Made by a program: the position numbers and the translations under genes. The notes beneath the pieces were generated by a model. The model saw only the letters and a list, made by a program, of their open reading frames with translations, ran no database searches and was not told where the DNA came from. Positions 29,820 through 39,416 of a DNA stretch of 64,000 bases are shown piece by piece. The stretch's first letter is position 1; every line of letters begins with the position of its first letter. The stretch comes from Amycolatopsis cihanbeyliensis (GTDB lineage: Bacteria; Actinomycetota; Actinomycetes; Mycobacteriales; Pseudonocardiaceae). The stretch is from contig NZ_VFML01000002.1 in the NCBI RefSeq assembly GCF_006715045.1, positions 806,001-870,000 of the forward strand, written 5' to 3'.

Positions 29820-30719
29820 ATGACGACGAAGTCTGGAATCCGGATCGCCGCCGCACCGATCTCCTGGGGGGTGTGCGAGGTTCCCGGCTGGGGCCGGGTG
29901 CTCGAACCGGCGACCGTGCTCGGCGAGATGGCCGAGCTCGGCGTCCGCGCCACCGAACTCGGCCCACCGGGATATCTCCCCGGCGAGCCCGGCCCGCTGC
30001 GCGCGCTGCTGGCCGGGCACGAACTCGCCCTCGTCGGCGGCTTCCTCGCCGTACCGCTGCACACCGACACCGATGCCGCGTTGCGTGCCGCCGGCGAGTC
30101 CGCCGCCCAACTCGCCGCCGCCGGCGGCGAGGTACTGGTGCTGGCCGCCGCTACCGGGCTGGACGGCTACGACACCCGCCCCGCCCTGGATTCACCGCAG
30201 TGGCGGACTCTGGTGCGCACGGCGGAGCGGATCGCCGCCGCGGCGGCGGAACACGGGCTGCGTACCGTACTGCACCCGCACGTCGGTACGCAGGTGGAGT
30301 CCGGGGAGGAGATCGAACGGTTCCTCGCGGACTCCGCTGTCCCGCTCTGCCTGGACACCGGGCACCTGCTGGTCGGCGGCACCGATCCGGTCGAGTTGGC
30401 GAAACGGCACCCGGAGCGGATCGGGCACGTACACCTCAAGGATGTGCGCGGGGATCTCGCCGACGAGGTGCGCGCGGGCCGGATCGGCTACGCCGCCGCG
30501 GTGGGCGAAGGGTTGTACGCGCCGCTTGGGGAAGGAGACGTGGACATCGAGTCGATGGTCCACTTCGTCCGCCAGGCGGGCTACGACGGCTGGTACGTCC
30601 TCGAGCAGGACACCGCGCTCGGCGAGTCGAGCCGGGACGACCAGCCACGCGAGCACACCCGGCGCAGCCTCGCGTGGCTGTCCGGGATCGTCGAGCCTTA
30701 CCAAGGAGACCGGGAATAG
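29820..30719 (+). CDS. iolE: inosose dehydratase-like TIM-barrel protein
   Basis: A 299-residue sugar phosphate isomerase/epimerase-type TIM barrel. It opens IAAAPISWGVCEVPGWG, typical of IolE, with metal ligands in LDTGHLLVGG, HVHLKDV and the late Glu of YVLEQD. IolE dehydrates 2-keto-myo-inositol to the trihydroxycyclohexane-dione that IolD hydrolyses. It is the first gene behind the double operator; 85 bases separate it from the transporter genes, with no clear terminator, so it likely leads the operon. Confidence 0.85.
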   Translation: MTTKSGIRIAAAPISWGVCEVPGWGRVLEPATVLGEMAELGVRATELGPPGYLPGEPGPLRALLAGHELALVGGFLAVPLHTDTDAALRAAGESAAQLAAAGGEVLVLAAATGLDGYDTRPALDSPQWRTLVRTAERIAAAAAEHGLRTVLHPHVGTQVESGEEIERFLADSAVPLCLDTGHLLVGGTDPVELAKRHPERIGHVHLKDVRGDLADEVRAGRIGYAAAVGEGLYAPLGEGDVDIESMVHFVRQAGYDGWYVLEQDTALGESSRDDQPREHTRRSLAWLSGIVEPYQGDRE

Positions 30720-30804
30720 CCGGACCGGCCGGAACCTTCCGACCCGCGCCGATGGGCTATTTTCGGTCGGATTGGTATCTACCGGCACAGTGCGAGGAGA
30801 GACA

Positions 30805-31791
30805 ATGAGGTCTTGTCGCTGGAGAGCTGCCGGGCTGCTGGCCACGGGGGCGCTGCTGCTCTCGGCCTGTACCGGGCCGAAGGCAGCGGAGCCCGGCGCC
30901 CCCGACGCGGGGGCCGCGCCGGTGCTGGACGGCCCGTTGCGGGTAGCCGTGATCTCGCATGGCACCGCGGGCGACGCGTTCTGGAACGTGGTGAAGAACG
31001 GTGCGGAGGAGGCAGGCAGGCAACTCGACGTGCAGGTCGAGTACCAGTCCGATGGGGACCCCGGTCGCCAGGCGAAGCTGATCGACAACGCGGTCGCGCA
31101 GCGCGTCGGTGGGCTGGTGGTCTCCATGGCCAACCCGCAGGCACTGCGACCGTCGGTGGAGAATGCCGTGCGTGCCGGAATCCCGGTGATCACGATCAAC
31201 TCAGGAGAGCAGCAGAGCGCGGAGTACGGCGCGCTGACGCACGTGGGGCAGAACGAGAGCCTCGCGGGCGAGCGTGCGGGTGAGCGGCTCGCCGAACTCG
31301 GCAAGACCAAGCTGCTCTGCGTGATCCACGAAGCGGGCAACGTGGGGCAGGCCCAGCGGTGCTCCGGGGCGGAGAAGGGGTTCGCCGGTTCGACGTCCAC
31401 CCTGCAGGTGGACATCAACAACCCGGCGGACGTCCAGGCCAGGATCAGGGGCGCGGTGCAGGCGGACGGCTCGATCGACGCGGTACTGGCGCTGAACTCG
31501 CAGGTGGCCGCGAACGCTGTCGGCGGGATCGAACAGGTCGGTTCGCCGGCGGAGGTCGCCACCTTCGACCTCAACTCCGACGTGGTCGCCGCGATCCGGG
31601 CCGGTGACGTGCTGTTCGCGGTGGACCAGCAGCAGTACGAGCAGGGGTACCTACCGGTCGTGTTCCTGAAGCTCTACCACGACAACGCGAACGTCGTCGG
31701 TGGCGGCAAGCCGGTACTCACCGGCCCCGACCTCGTCGAGAAGGGGGACATCGCCCGGATCGCCGACTACGTGGAACGAGGTACCCGATGA
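30805..31791 (+). CDS. sugar ABC transporter substrate-binding lipoprotein
   Basis: A 328-residue periplasmic-binding-protein-type lipoprotein. The signal ends in the lipobox LLLSAC (Cys near 24), and the mature part has the ribose-binding-protein architecture ([50 protein letters not shown]). GAGGAGAG stands just before the ATG. It overlaps the permease gene by ATGA. Given the locus, myo-inositol is the likely ligand. Confidence 0.88.
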   Translation: MRSCRWRAAGLLATGALLLSACTGPKAAEPGAPDAGAAPVLDGPLRVAVISHGTAGDAFWNVVKNGAEEAGRQLDVQVEYQSDGDPGRQAKLIDNAVAQRVGGLVVSMANPQALRPSVENAVRAGIPVITINSGEQQSAEYGALTHVGQNESLAGERAGERLAELGKTKLLCVIHEAGNVGQAQRCSGAEKGFAGSTSTLQVDINNPADVQARIRGAVQADGSIDAVLALNSQVAANAVGGIEQVGSPAEVATFDLNSDVVAAIRAGDVLFAVDQQQYEQGYLPVVFLKLYHDNANVVGGGKPVLTGPDLVEKGDIARIADYVERGTR

Positions 31792-32843
31792 GCACACCGG
31801 CTCCCCCGCTGACCCCCGCCGAGCCCGACGAGCGGATCGCCAAGCCCCGGCTGGCCGACCGGCTCATCGTGCGCCCGGAGATCGGCGCGCTGCTCGGCGC
31901 CGCGGTGGTCTTCCTGTTCTTCTCGGTGAGCACGGAGCAGTTCCTCACCGGGGACGGCGTGGCCACCTGGCTGGACGACGCCTCCACCCTCGGCATCATG
32001 GCCGTCGGGGTGGCGATGCTGATGATCGGCGGGGAGTTCGACCTCTCCACCGGTGTGATGACCGCGTCCACGGCCCTGGTGACCGCGACTCTGGCCACCC
32101 AGGCCGGCTGGAACGTCTGGCTGGCACTGCTGGCCTCGCTGGCCTTCGCCATGCTGGTCGGCGCGTTCAACGGCTGGCTGGTGATGCGTACCGGCCTGCA
32201 CAGCTTCATCATCACCCTGGGTACCTTCCTCGCTCTGCAGGGGCTGAACCTCGGGGTGACCAACCTGGTCACCGGCACCGTGCAGGTGTCCGGGATGCGC
32301 AGCACCGATGGCTACGAGTCGGCCGGCTTCGTGTTCGCCTCCACGATGAACATCGGTGGCACCGAGTTCCAGGTCTCCATCCTGTGGTGGATCTGCTTCG
32401 CCGCCGCGGCCGCGCTGCTGTTGGTGCGGACCAGGTTCGGCAACTGGATCTTCGCGGTCGGCGGTTCCCCGGTCAGCGCGCGGGCGGTCGGCGTTCCGGT
32501 GATCCGCACCAAGATCTCGCTGTTCATGCTGACCGCTTTCGCGGGCTGGCTGGTCGGTTCGATCAACGTGCTGCGCTTCGCGAGCGTGCAGGCCAACCAG
32601 GGGATCGGGCTGGAGTTGCAGTTCATCGTGGCGGCCGTGGTCGGTGGCTGCCTGCTGACCGGCGGGTTCGGCTCGGCGATCGGTGCCGCGATCGGCGCGC
32701 TGATCTTCGGGATGGCCAGGCAGGGAATCGTGTTCGCCCGCTGGGACAGCGACTGGTTCATGCTGTTCCTCGGCGCGCTGCTGCTGGCCGCCGTGCTGGT
32801 GAACAACACGCTGCGCCGTCGAGCGGAAAGGGTGCGCCGATGA
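31788..32843 (+). CDS. sugar ABC transporter permease (RbsC type)
   Basis: A 351-residue integral membrane protein with about ten hydrophobic segments and the family loop ([21 protein letters not shown], then [21 protein letters not shown]), which matches ribose/xylose/inositol permeases. It overlaps the binding-protein gene and the ATPase gene, both as ATGA. It probably forms a homodimeric channel for inositol import. Confidence 0.88.
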   Translation: MSTPAPPLTPAEPDERIAKPRLADRLIVRPEIGALLGAAVVFLFFSVSTEQFLTGDGVATWLDDASTLGIMAVGVAMLMIGGEFDLSTGVMTASTALVTATLATQAGWNVWLALLASLAFAMLVGAFNGWLVMRTGLHSFIITLGTFLALQGLNLGVTNLVTGTVQVSGMRSTDGYESAGFVFASTMNIGGTEFQVSILWWICFAAAAALLLVRTRFGNWIFAVGGSPVSARAVGVPVIRTKISLFMLTAFAGWLVGSINVLRFASVQANQGIGLELQFIVAAVVGGCLLTGGFGSAIGAAIGALIFGMARQGIVFARWDSDWFMLFLGALLLAAVLVNNTLRRRAERVRR

Positions 32844-33622
32844 ATGCCCCACTGATCGAGGTCACCGATGTCGGCAAGACCTACGGCAGCGTGATCGCGC
32901 TACGCGATGTGTCCACTGTGGTCAACTCGGGTGAGGTCACCTGCGTGCTCGGCGACAACGGTGCCGGTAAGTCCACATTGATCAAGATACTGGCCGGGGT
33001 GCACCGGCACGACGCCGGCGAGTTCCGGGTGGACGGCGACCCGGTCCGGTTCGACTCGCCGCGCGACGCGCTGGATCGGGGCATCGCCACGGTGTACCAG
33101 GATCTCGCGGTGGTACCGCTGATGAGCGTGTGGCGCAACTTCTTCCTCGGCTCGGAGCCGACCATCGGTTTCGGCCCGCTACGGTTGCTCGATCGCAAGC
33201 GCGGCAAGGAGATCACCAGGAACGCGTTGGCCAGGATGGGCATCGACCTGCGTGATGTGGAGCAACCCGTCGGCACGCTCTCCGGCGGTGAGCGCCAGTG
33301 CGTGGCCATCGCCAGGGCTGTCCACTTCGGAGCCAAGGTGCTGATCCTGGACGAGCCGACCGCGGCGCTCGGGGTGAAGCAGGCCGGGGTGGTGCTCAAG
33401 TACGTGGCGCAGGCCCGGGATCGTGGCCTCGGGGTGGTGCTGATCACGCACAACCCGCACCACGCCTACCCGGTCGGCGATCGGTTCCTGCTGCTCAAGC
33501 GCGGTGCGCCGCTCGGGAGCTACGAGAAGTCCGAGATCGACCTCGCGGAGCTCACCCGGCAGATGGCCGGAGGAACCGAGTTGGAGGCGCTGGAACACGA
33601 GTTGCGAACGGCGGAGACCTGA
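32840..33622 (+). CDS. sugar ABC transporter ATP-binding protein (single domain)
   Basis: A 260-residue ATPase with Walker [10 protein letters not shown], signature LSGGERQ, Walker [12 protein letters not shown] and the switch His in LITHNP. Unlike the RbsA type usually paired with such permeases, it has one nucleotide-binding domain, so two copies must assemble per transporter. ATG overlaps the permease stop (ATGA) and its stop overlaps the iolC start (TGATG). Confidence 0.88.
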   Translation: MNAPLIEVTDVGKTYGSVIALRDVSTVVNSGEVTCVLGDNGAGKSTLIKILAGVHRHDAGEFRVDGDPVRFDSPRDALDRGIATVYQDLAVVPLMSVWRNFFLGSEPTIGFGPLRLLDRKRGKEITRNALARMGIDLRDVEQPVGTLSGGERQCVAIARAVHFGAKVLILDEPTAALGVKQAGVVLKYVAQARDRGLGVVLITHNPHHAYPVGDRFLLLKRGAPLGSYEKSEIDLAELTRQMAGGTELEALEHELRTAET

Positions 33623-34569
33623 TGACCGGCATCGACGCGCTCACCGTGGGCAGGGTCGGGGTGGATCTCTACCCCGAGCAGAGCGGGGTACCGCTCGCCG
33701 GGGTGCGCAGCTTCGCCAAGTCGCTGGGCGGAACCGCGACCAATGTGGCGGTCGCGGCCGCCCGGCTGGGCAGGCGTACGGGGGTGCTGACCAAGGTCGG
33801 CCCGGATGGCTTCGGCGACTACGTGCGGCAGGCGCTCGAGGACTTCGGGGTGTCCCCCGCGCACGTCGGTACCGCGCCCGGGCTGCTGACTCCGGTGGTG
33901 TTCTGCGCGCTCGACCCGCCCGCCGACCCGCCGCTGCTGTTCTACCGCTCCCCCATCGCCCCGGACCTCACACTCGCCGGGTCCGACGTGCCGTGGGAGG
34001 TGGTCGAGCGGGTACCGCTGCTATGGGTCACCGGCTCCGGGGTGAGTGCCCAACCGGCAAGGGACACCCAGCGGGAGATCCTGCGACGCCGCGGGAGGCG
34101 GCGGCACACCGTGCTGGATCTGGACTACCGGCCGATGTTCTGGCCGGAGGAGAACCCGGTGGACGCGGCGCGCGCGGAGATCGGTTGGATGCTGGACCAC
34201 GTCACGGTCGCGGTCGGCAACCGGACCGAGGCCGAGATCGCGGTCGGCACCGGCGACCCGGACGAGGCGGCGAGGCGGATACTCGCCAGGGGTGTCCGGC
34301 TGGCCATGATCAAGAAGGGCGCCGATGGCGTGCTGGTCGCCACCGAGACCGGTTCGTGGACCGTCCCGCCGCGAAGGGTCGAGGTCGTCTGCGGCCTCGG
34401 CGCCGGGGACGGCTTCGGCGGTGCGCTCGTGCACGGCCTGCTGGCCGGCTGGGACCCCGTGCGGATCGCCCGCTACGCCAACGCGGCCGGGGCGCTGGTG
34501 GCCGCGCGGCTGGCCTGCGCGGACGCCATGCCCACCGCCGAGGAGATCGAGGAGTTGCTGCACGCATGA
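33622..34569 (+). CDS. iolC: 5-dehydro-2-deoxygluconokinase (PfkB family)
   Basis: A 315-residue PfkB-type kinase. It has SLGGTATNVAVAAARLG near 35 and the catalytic GLGAGDGFGGALVHGLL near 255 with the base Asp. IolC phosphorylates 5-dehydro-2-deoxygluconate in inositol catabolism, and the position between the transporter and iolB supports that over other sugar kinases. Confidence 0.85.
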   Translation: MTGIDALTVGRVGVDLYPEQSGVPLAGVRSFAKSLGGTATNVAVAAARLGRRTGVLTKVGPDGFGDYVRQALEDFGVSPAHVGTAPGLLTPVVFCALDPPADPPLLFYRSPIAPDLTLAGSDVPWEVVERVPLLWVTGSGVSAQPARDTQREILRRRGRRRHTVLDLDYRPMFWPEENPVDAARAEIGWMLDHVTVAVGNRTEAEIAVGTGDPDEAARRILARGVRLAMIKKGADGVLVATETGSWTVPPRRVEVVCGLGAGDGFGGALVHGLLAGWDPVRIARYANAAGALVAARLACADAMPTAEEIEELLHA

Positions 34570-35468
34570 TCACGGACAAGCGCTGGCGCGAGTTGCTGGC
34601 CACCAGGGCCACCGATCCGGACGCGGTGGCGCGGGCGTACGCCGCGCGGCGTCGCAGGGGGGAGCCGCTGGGCGAGAACGGAACCCTGTTCCTGGTCGCG
34701 GCCGATCACCCGGCACGGGGTGCGCTGGGCGTGGGCGGGGACCCGCTGGCCATGGCCGACCGCAGGGGCCTGCTGGAGCGCCTGCTGGTGGCGCTGGCCA
34801 ATCCCGCGGTGGACGGGTTGCTGGCCACCCCGGACGTGGTCGAGGAGTTGCTGCTGCTCGATGCCTTGCACGGCAAGGTGGTCATCGGGTCGATGAACCG
34901 CGGCGGGCTCGCCGGCGCGGACTGGGAGATCGACGACCGGTTCACCGCCTACACCCCGGAGGCCATCGCCGAACGGGGGCTGGACGGCGGGAAGATGCTG
35001 TTGCGCCTGGTCGACTCCGATCCCGGGACGGTGCCCACCCTGCGGTCCTGCGCGGACGCGGTGTCCGGGCTCGCCGGGCACGGGCTGCTGGCGATGGTCG
35101 AGCCACTGCCGTACCGGCGGGAACCGGGCGGGCGGCTGCGGCTGGCCGGGGACCCCGGCTCGCTGGCCCGCGCGGTGACCGTGGCTTCCGGGCTGGGGAT
35201 CACCTCGGCGCACACCTGGCTGAAACTGCCCGCACCGGACGACGACGCCCCGCTGGACGCCACCACCCTGCCGGTGGTGGTGCTCGGCGGGGTACCGGCC
35301 ACCGATCCGGCACGGGACCTGGCGTCCTGGGGCCGCACCCTGCGCCACCCGGCGGTGCGCGGGCTGGTGGTCGGCCGCGCGCTACTCTACCCGCCGGACG
35401 GCGACGTGGGGGCCGCGGTGGAGGCCGCGGCCAAGGTGCTCGTCGCGGCACGAGAGGAGTCGGCATGA
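34566..35468 (+). CDS. Cgl0159-family (beta/alpha)8 protein, aldolase-like
   Basis: A 300-residue TIM-barrel protein matching the family named after Corynebacterium Cgl0159 in its inositol operon: FLVAADHPARGALG near 45, VIGSMNRGGLAG near 105 and the Lys-bearing AHTWLKLPAP near 215. It probably serves as the class I-type aldolase that splits the IolC product (the IolJ role); the Lys is a plausible Schiff-base residue, but I infer this. Overlaps both neighbours by ATGA. Confidence 0.8.
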   Translation: MITDKRWRELLATRATDPDAVARAYAARRRRGEPLGENGTLFLVAADHPARGALGVGGDPLAMADRRGLLERLLVALANPAVDGLLATPDVVEELLLLDALHGKVVIGSMNRGGLAGADWEIDDRFTAYTPEAIAERGLDGGKMLLRLVDSDPGTVPTLRSCADAVSGLAGHGLLAMVEPLPYRREPGGRLRLAGDPGSLARAVTVASGLGITSAHTWLKLPAPDDDAPLDATTLPVVVLGGVPATDPARDLASWGRTLRHPAVRGLVVGRALLYPPDGDVGAAVEAAAKVLVAAREESA

Positions 35469-36352
35469 GCACGCTGCATCGTCCACTGGGGACACTCACC
35501 GACGGGGCGGACCCGGTTCTGCTCACCCCGGACGAGGCCGGTTGGAGCTACACCGGGCTGCGGGTGCTGCGGTTGGCGCCCGGGACCTCCCGGGTGGTGC
35601 GTACCGGCGAGTCCGAGGCGTTCGTGCTCCCGCTCGCCGGCGGCTGCACGGTGGACGCCGAGGGCGAGCTGCTGACCCTGCGCGGCAGGCGAACCGTGTT
35701 CAGCAAGGTCACCGACTTCGGATACGTACCGCGGGACACCGAGATCACCCTGAGCTCGGCGGCGGGCTGCGAGGTCGCGCTGCCGATGGCCCGGTGCTCC
35801 CGCAGGCTCGAACCACGCTACGGACCCGCGGGCGACATTCCGGTCGAGGTGCGCGGAGCGGGCCAGGCCACCAGGCAGGTCACCAACTTCGGGGTGCCCG
35901 GCGTGTGGGAGCACGCGGACAAGCTGAACGCCTGCGAGTTGATCACCCCCGCGGGCAACTGGTCGTCCTACCCGCCGCACAAGCACGACGAGGCGAGCGA
36001 GTGCGAGGTGGTCAACGAGGAGATCTACTACTTCCGGATCGCGGGCAGGGATGGGGTCGGCCACGACCGGGAAGGCTTCGGGCTCCACCGGACCTACACC
36101 GCGGACGGGGGGCTGAACGAGGATGTCGCGGTACGGGACGGCGATGTGTTCCTGGTGCCGCGCGGGTATCACGGGCCCTGCGTGGCCGCACCCGGGTACC
36201 CGATGTACTACCTGAACGTGCTCGCCGGGCCGGCCGAGGAGCGGTCGATGGCATTCTGCGACGATCCGGCGCACGGCTGGATCCGGGACACCTGGGCCGA
36301 CCTGCCCACGGATCCCCGCTGCCCGGTGACGACCGCGGAGGGACGGCGATGA
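35465..36352 (+). CDS. iolB: 5-deoxy-glucuronate isomerase
   Basis: A 295-residue double-cupin enzyme that isomerises 5-deoxy-glucuronate to 5-dehydro-2-deoxygluconate. The metal site is visible in SSYPPHKHDEASE and EEIYYFRI near 165-190, with a final His in VPRGYHGPC. Starts by ATGA at the end of the aldolase gene and ends by ATGA on iolD. Confidence 0.92.
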   Translation: MSTLHRPLGTLTDGADPVLLTPDEAGWSYTGLRVLRLAPGTSRVVRTGESEAFVLPLAGGCTVDAEGELLTLRGRRTVFSKVTDFGYVPRDTEITLSSAAGCEVALPMARCSRRLEPRYGPAGDIPVEVRGAGQATRQVTNFGVPGVWEHADKLNACELITPAGNWSSYPPHKHDEASECEVVNEEIYYFRIAGRDGVGHDREGFGLHRTYTADGGLNEDVAVRDGDVFLVPRGYHGPCVAAPGYPMYYLNVLAGPAEERSMAFCDDPAHGWIRDTWADLPTDPRCPVTTAEGRR

Positions 36353-38196
36353 CGGCGCTCAGGCTCACCGTCGCGCAGGCACTGGTGCGTTGGCTGATCG
36401 CGCAGCGCTCGGAGACCCTTGCCGGGGACGAGGTTCCGCTGTTCCCCTGTGCCTTCGCCATTTTCGGGCACGGGAACGTCCTCGGGCTCGGCAGCGCGCT
36501 GGCCGAGTACCCCGATCGGCTGCCGGTGTGGCGCGGCCAGACCGAGCAGGGCATGGGGCTGGCGGCAGCCGGCTACGCCAAGGCCACGCACCGCAGGCAG
36601 GTCGGGGTGGTCACCTCCTCGATCGGGCCCGGAGCGCTGAACCTGGTCACCGCGGCCGGGGTGGCGCACGCCAACCGGCTGCCGGTGTTGCTGCTGCCGG
36701 GCGACACCTTCGCGGGCAGGGCACCGGATCCGGTACTGCAGCAGGTGGAGCACTTCGGGGATCCGACGACCACGGTCAACGACGCCTTCCGCGCGGTGAG
36801 CAGGTACTTCGACCGGATCACCCGGCCGGAGCAACTGCTGGCCACGCTGCCCCAGGTGGCGAGGGTGCTCACCGATCCGGCCGATGCCGGTCCGGTGACT
36901 CTGGCGCTACCGCAGGATGTGCAGGCCGAGACCTTCGACTTCCCCGAGGCGCTGTTCGAGCCGCGGGTGCACCGGGTGCCACGGCCACGGCCGGACGAGC
37001 GGGCGCTGGCCGAGGCCGGGGACGCGCTGCGGAAGGCACGGCGACCGTTGCTGGTGCTCGGCGGCGGGGTCCGCTACTCCGGTGCCGCCGGGCGCGCGGT
37101 GGCCTTCGCCGAGCGGCACGGTATCCCGGTCACCGAGACCACCGCCGGCCGCACCCTGGTGCCGCACGACCATCCCCTGCACGCCGGGCCGCTGGGCGTC
37201 ACCGGGTCCTCCTCGGCCAACGCGATGGCCGCCGAGGCCGACCTGGTGCTGGCCGTTGGCACCCGGTTGCAGGACTTCACCACCGCGTCCTGGACCGTGT
37301 TCGCCCCGGAGGCCCGGCTGGTCACGATCAACGCGGCCCGGTTCGACGCGGTCAAGCACGGCGCGCTGGCGGTGGTGTCCGATGCGGACACGGCGCTGGC
37401 CGACCTGACCGGGATACTGGTGGGCTGGCGCGCGCGGGAGGAGTGGTCGCGGCGCGCGGCCGTCGAACGGTCGCGGTGGGACGCGCATATCGACGCCTTG
37501 CGCGCGCCCGGAACGGACCTGCCCACCTACGCCCAGGTGGTCGGCGTGGTGAACGAGCTGTCCACTCCGGAGGACTACGTGTTGACCTCCTCCGGCGGGA
37601 TGCCCGGCGAGCTGGTCGGCGGCTGGCGTGGTGACGGTGTGTCCACTATGGATGTCGAGTACGGTTTCTCCTGCATGGGTTACGAACTGGCCGGAGCCTG
37701 GGGCGCGGCGATGGCGCGCGGGGAAGGGCTGGTGACCAGCCTGCTCGGCGACGGTTCGTACCTGATGCTCAACTCGGAGTTGTTCTCCGCGGCCTTCGCC
37801 GGGCATCCGTTCGTGGCCGTGATGTGCGACAACGACGGCTACGCGGTGATCGCCAGGTTGCAACAGGGCCAGGGAGCGGAGCCGTTCAACAATTTCTACG
37901 CCGACTGCCGCAGCGGGCACGCCGAGCCGCCGAGGGTGGACTTCGCCGCGCACGCCGCTTCGCTCGGCTGTACGGTGTTCCCCGCCGAGGACCTGGAAGG
38001 CTTGCGGGTGGCCTATGCCGAGGCACGGAAGGCCGCGGGGGCGCGGCGGCGACCCGCCGTGGTGGTGATCCGTACGCACCCGACCTCCTGGACCGAGTCG
38101 GGAGCCTGGTGGGAGGTCGGCGTGCCGGAACACGTCCCCGGCTACCCCGAGCACCGGGACGGCAAGGGGCGCCAGGTGCGCTACACGAGCTCCTGA
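36349..38196 (+). CDS. iolD: 3D-(3,5/4)-trihydroxycyclohexane-1,2-dione acylhydrolase
   Basis: A 615-residue thiamine-diphosphate enzyme that opens the ring of the IolE product. RGQTEQGMGLAAAGYAKA near 64 holds the Glu that activates ThDP, the central domain follows, and the C-terminal ThDP-binding motif runs from LLGDGSYLML to CDNDGYAVI (GDG...N). It is the last gene of the run, and its 3' end overlaps the convergent flavoprotein gene by 16 bases. iolA is not in the window. Confidence 0.92.
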   Translation: MTALRLTVAQALVRWLIAQRSETLAGDEVPLFPCAFAIFGHGNVLGLGSALAEYPDRLPVWRGQTEQGMGLAAAGYAKATHRRQVGVVTSSIGPGALNLVTAAGVAHANRLPVLLLPGDTFAGRAPDPVLQQVEHFGDPTTTVNDAFRAVSRYFDRITRPEQLLATLPQVARVLTDPADAGPVTLALPQDVQAETFDFPEALFEPRVHRVPRPRPDERALAEAGDALRKARRPLLVLGGGVRYSGAAGRAVAFAERHGIPVTETTAGRTLVPHDHPLHAGPLGVTGSSSANAMAAEADLVLAVGTRLQDFTTASWTVFAPEARLVTINAARFDAVKHGALAVVSDADTALADLTGILVGWRAREEWSRRAAVERSRWDAHIDALRAPGTDLPTYAQVVGVVNELSTPEDYVLTSSGGMPGELVGGWRGDGVSTMDVEYGFSCMGYELAGAWGAAMARGEGLVTSLLGDGSYLMLNSELFSAAFAGHPFVAVMCDNDGYAVIARLQQGQGAEPFNNFYADCRSGHAEPPRVDFAAHAASLGCTVFPAEDLEGLRVAYAEARKAAGARRRPAVVVIRTHPTSWTESGAWWEVGVPEHVPGYPEHRDGKGRQVRYTSS

Positions 38197-39269
38197 ACGT
38201 CCACAATGGTGTTGCGGATCTCGCGCACGGCGGCCCGGCCCGCCCTGGTGGCGCCGATGGTGCTCGCCGAAGGCCCGTAGCCGACCAGGTGCAGGCGTGG
38301 CTCGGCCACGGCGCGGGTGCCGTCCATCCGGATCCCACCGCCGGGTTCCCGGATGTGCAAGGGGGCGAGGTGATCCACCGCGGCCCGGAACCCGGTGGCC
38401 CAGAGGATCACGTCGGCGCGTTGCGTGCTTCCATCCGCCCAGGCCACCCCGTGCGGGGTGATCCGCTCGAACATCGGCCTGCGCTCGAGCACACCGGCCG
38501 CGCGCGCCCGCTCGACCTCCGGGGTGAGGGTCAGCCCGGTCACGCTCACCACGCTGCCCGGCGGCCTGCCCGCCGAGACCGCTCGCTCCACCCTGGCCAC
38601 CGCGGCGCGGCCGTGCTCGGGGGTGAACGACCCCTCGTGGAACACCGGCGGCCTGCGGGTCACCCAGGTGGTGCTCGCCGGACGACCGGCCTCGGCGATC
38701 TCGGTGAGCAGTTGCACCGCCGAGGTCCCGCCGCCGACCACGACGACATGCTCACCCTCGAACCCGGTGGGTCCGGGATAGTCGGCGGTGTGTAGCTGGC
38801 GCCCGGCGAAGGTCTCCTGGCCCGGATAGTACGGCCAGAACGGGCGGTCCCAGGTCCCGGTCGCGTTGATCACCGCGCGGGCCGCCCAGGTCTCGGTGGC
38901 GCTGTCCACCAGCAGCCGTTCCCCCTCGCCATACCGCACGGCCAGCACGTCCACCGGTCGCCGTACCGGAAGATCGAATGCCCGCTCGTAGCGGTCGAAG
39001 TACTCGGAGACCACCTCCGAGGCCGGTCGCTCGCCGTCCCGCTCCTCGAGTTCGAGCCCTGGCAGGTCGTGGATCCCGTGTACCCGGCCCAGCCGCAACG
39101 TCGGCCACCGGTACTGCCAGGCGCCACCGGCCCGCTTACCGTGGTCCAGCACGACGAACCCGGAACCATTGGCGAACCCGGCGCGGCGCAGGAAGTGGGC
39201 GGCGGAGAGCCCGGCCTGCCCCGCACCGATCACCACGACGTCCGTCTCGTGGTCAGCCCCTGTGCCCAT
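38181..39269 (-). CDS. FAD-dependent oxidoreductase (flavin monooxygenase-like)
   Basis: A 362-residue flavoprotein. FAD site VVVIGAGQAGLSAAHFLRR is near residue 11, a second dinucleotide site VVVVGGGTSAVQ near 175 for NADPH, and WATGF near 305. The length and the GGAWQYRWPTLRL segment fit YdeM/CzcO-like flavin monooxygenases. No partner gene suggests a substrate. Upstream of its start lies sequence similar to part of the ALF pseudogene at 41979. Confidence 0.82.
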   Translation of the reverse strand: MGTGADHETDVVVIGAGQAGLSAAHFLRRAGFANGSGFVVLDHGKRAGGAWQYRWPTLRLGRVHGIHDLPGLELEERDGERPASEVVSEYFDRYERAFDLPVRRPVDVLAVRYGEGERLLVDSATETWAARAVINATGTWDRPFWPYYPGQETFAGRQLHTADYPGPTGFEGEHVVVVGGGTSAVQLLTEIAEAGRPASTTWVTRRPPVFHEGSFTPEHGRAAVARVERAVSAGRPPGSVVSVTGLTLTPEVERARAAGVLERRPMFERITPHGVAWADGSTQRADVILWATGFRAAVDHLAPLHIREPGGGIRMDGTRAVAEPRLHLVGYGPSASTIGATRAGRAAVREIRNTIVDVQELV

Positions 39270-39295
39270 GCCCGGTACAACGACCGGCGCAACAC
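39262..39295. repeat. 34-base imperfect direct repeat, left copy
   Basis: This stretch matches 41979-42012 at 29 of 34 bases in the same orientation. It overlaps the first codons of the flavoprotein gene; the right copy lies inside the ALF-repeat pseudogene. Read on the minus strand, both copies encode VVVPG(M/I)GT. The copies flank the intact ALF gene and the two unknown genes, which hints at recombination. Confidence 0.5.
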
Positions 39296-39416
39296 ACTAT
39301 TCCGGTAGGGCGTATCCACAGAGTGACATGGACAACACTTGGCCAGGACGGCTAACGGGGGTCTCCGGTGATCGGACGTCACGAGCACGTGAACGCCGAT
39401 CAGGGGAACAACAACG

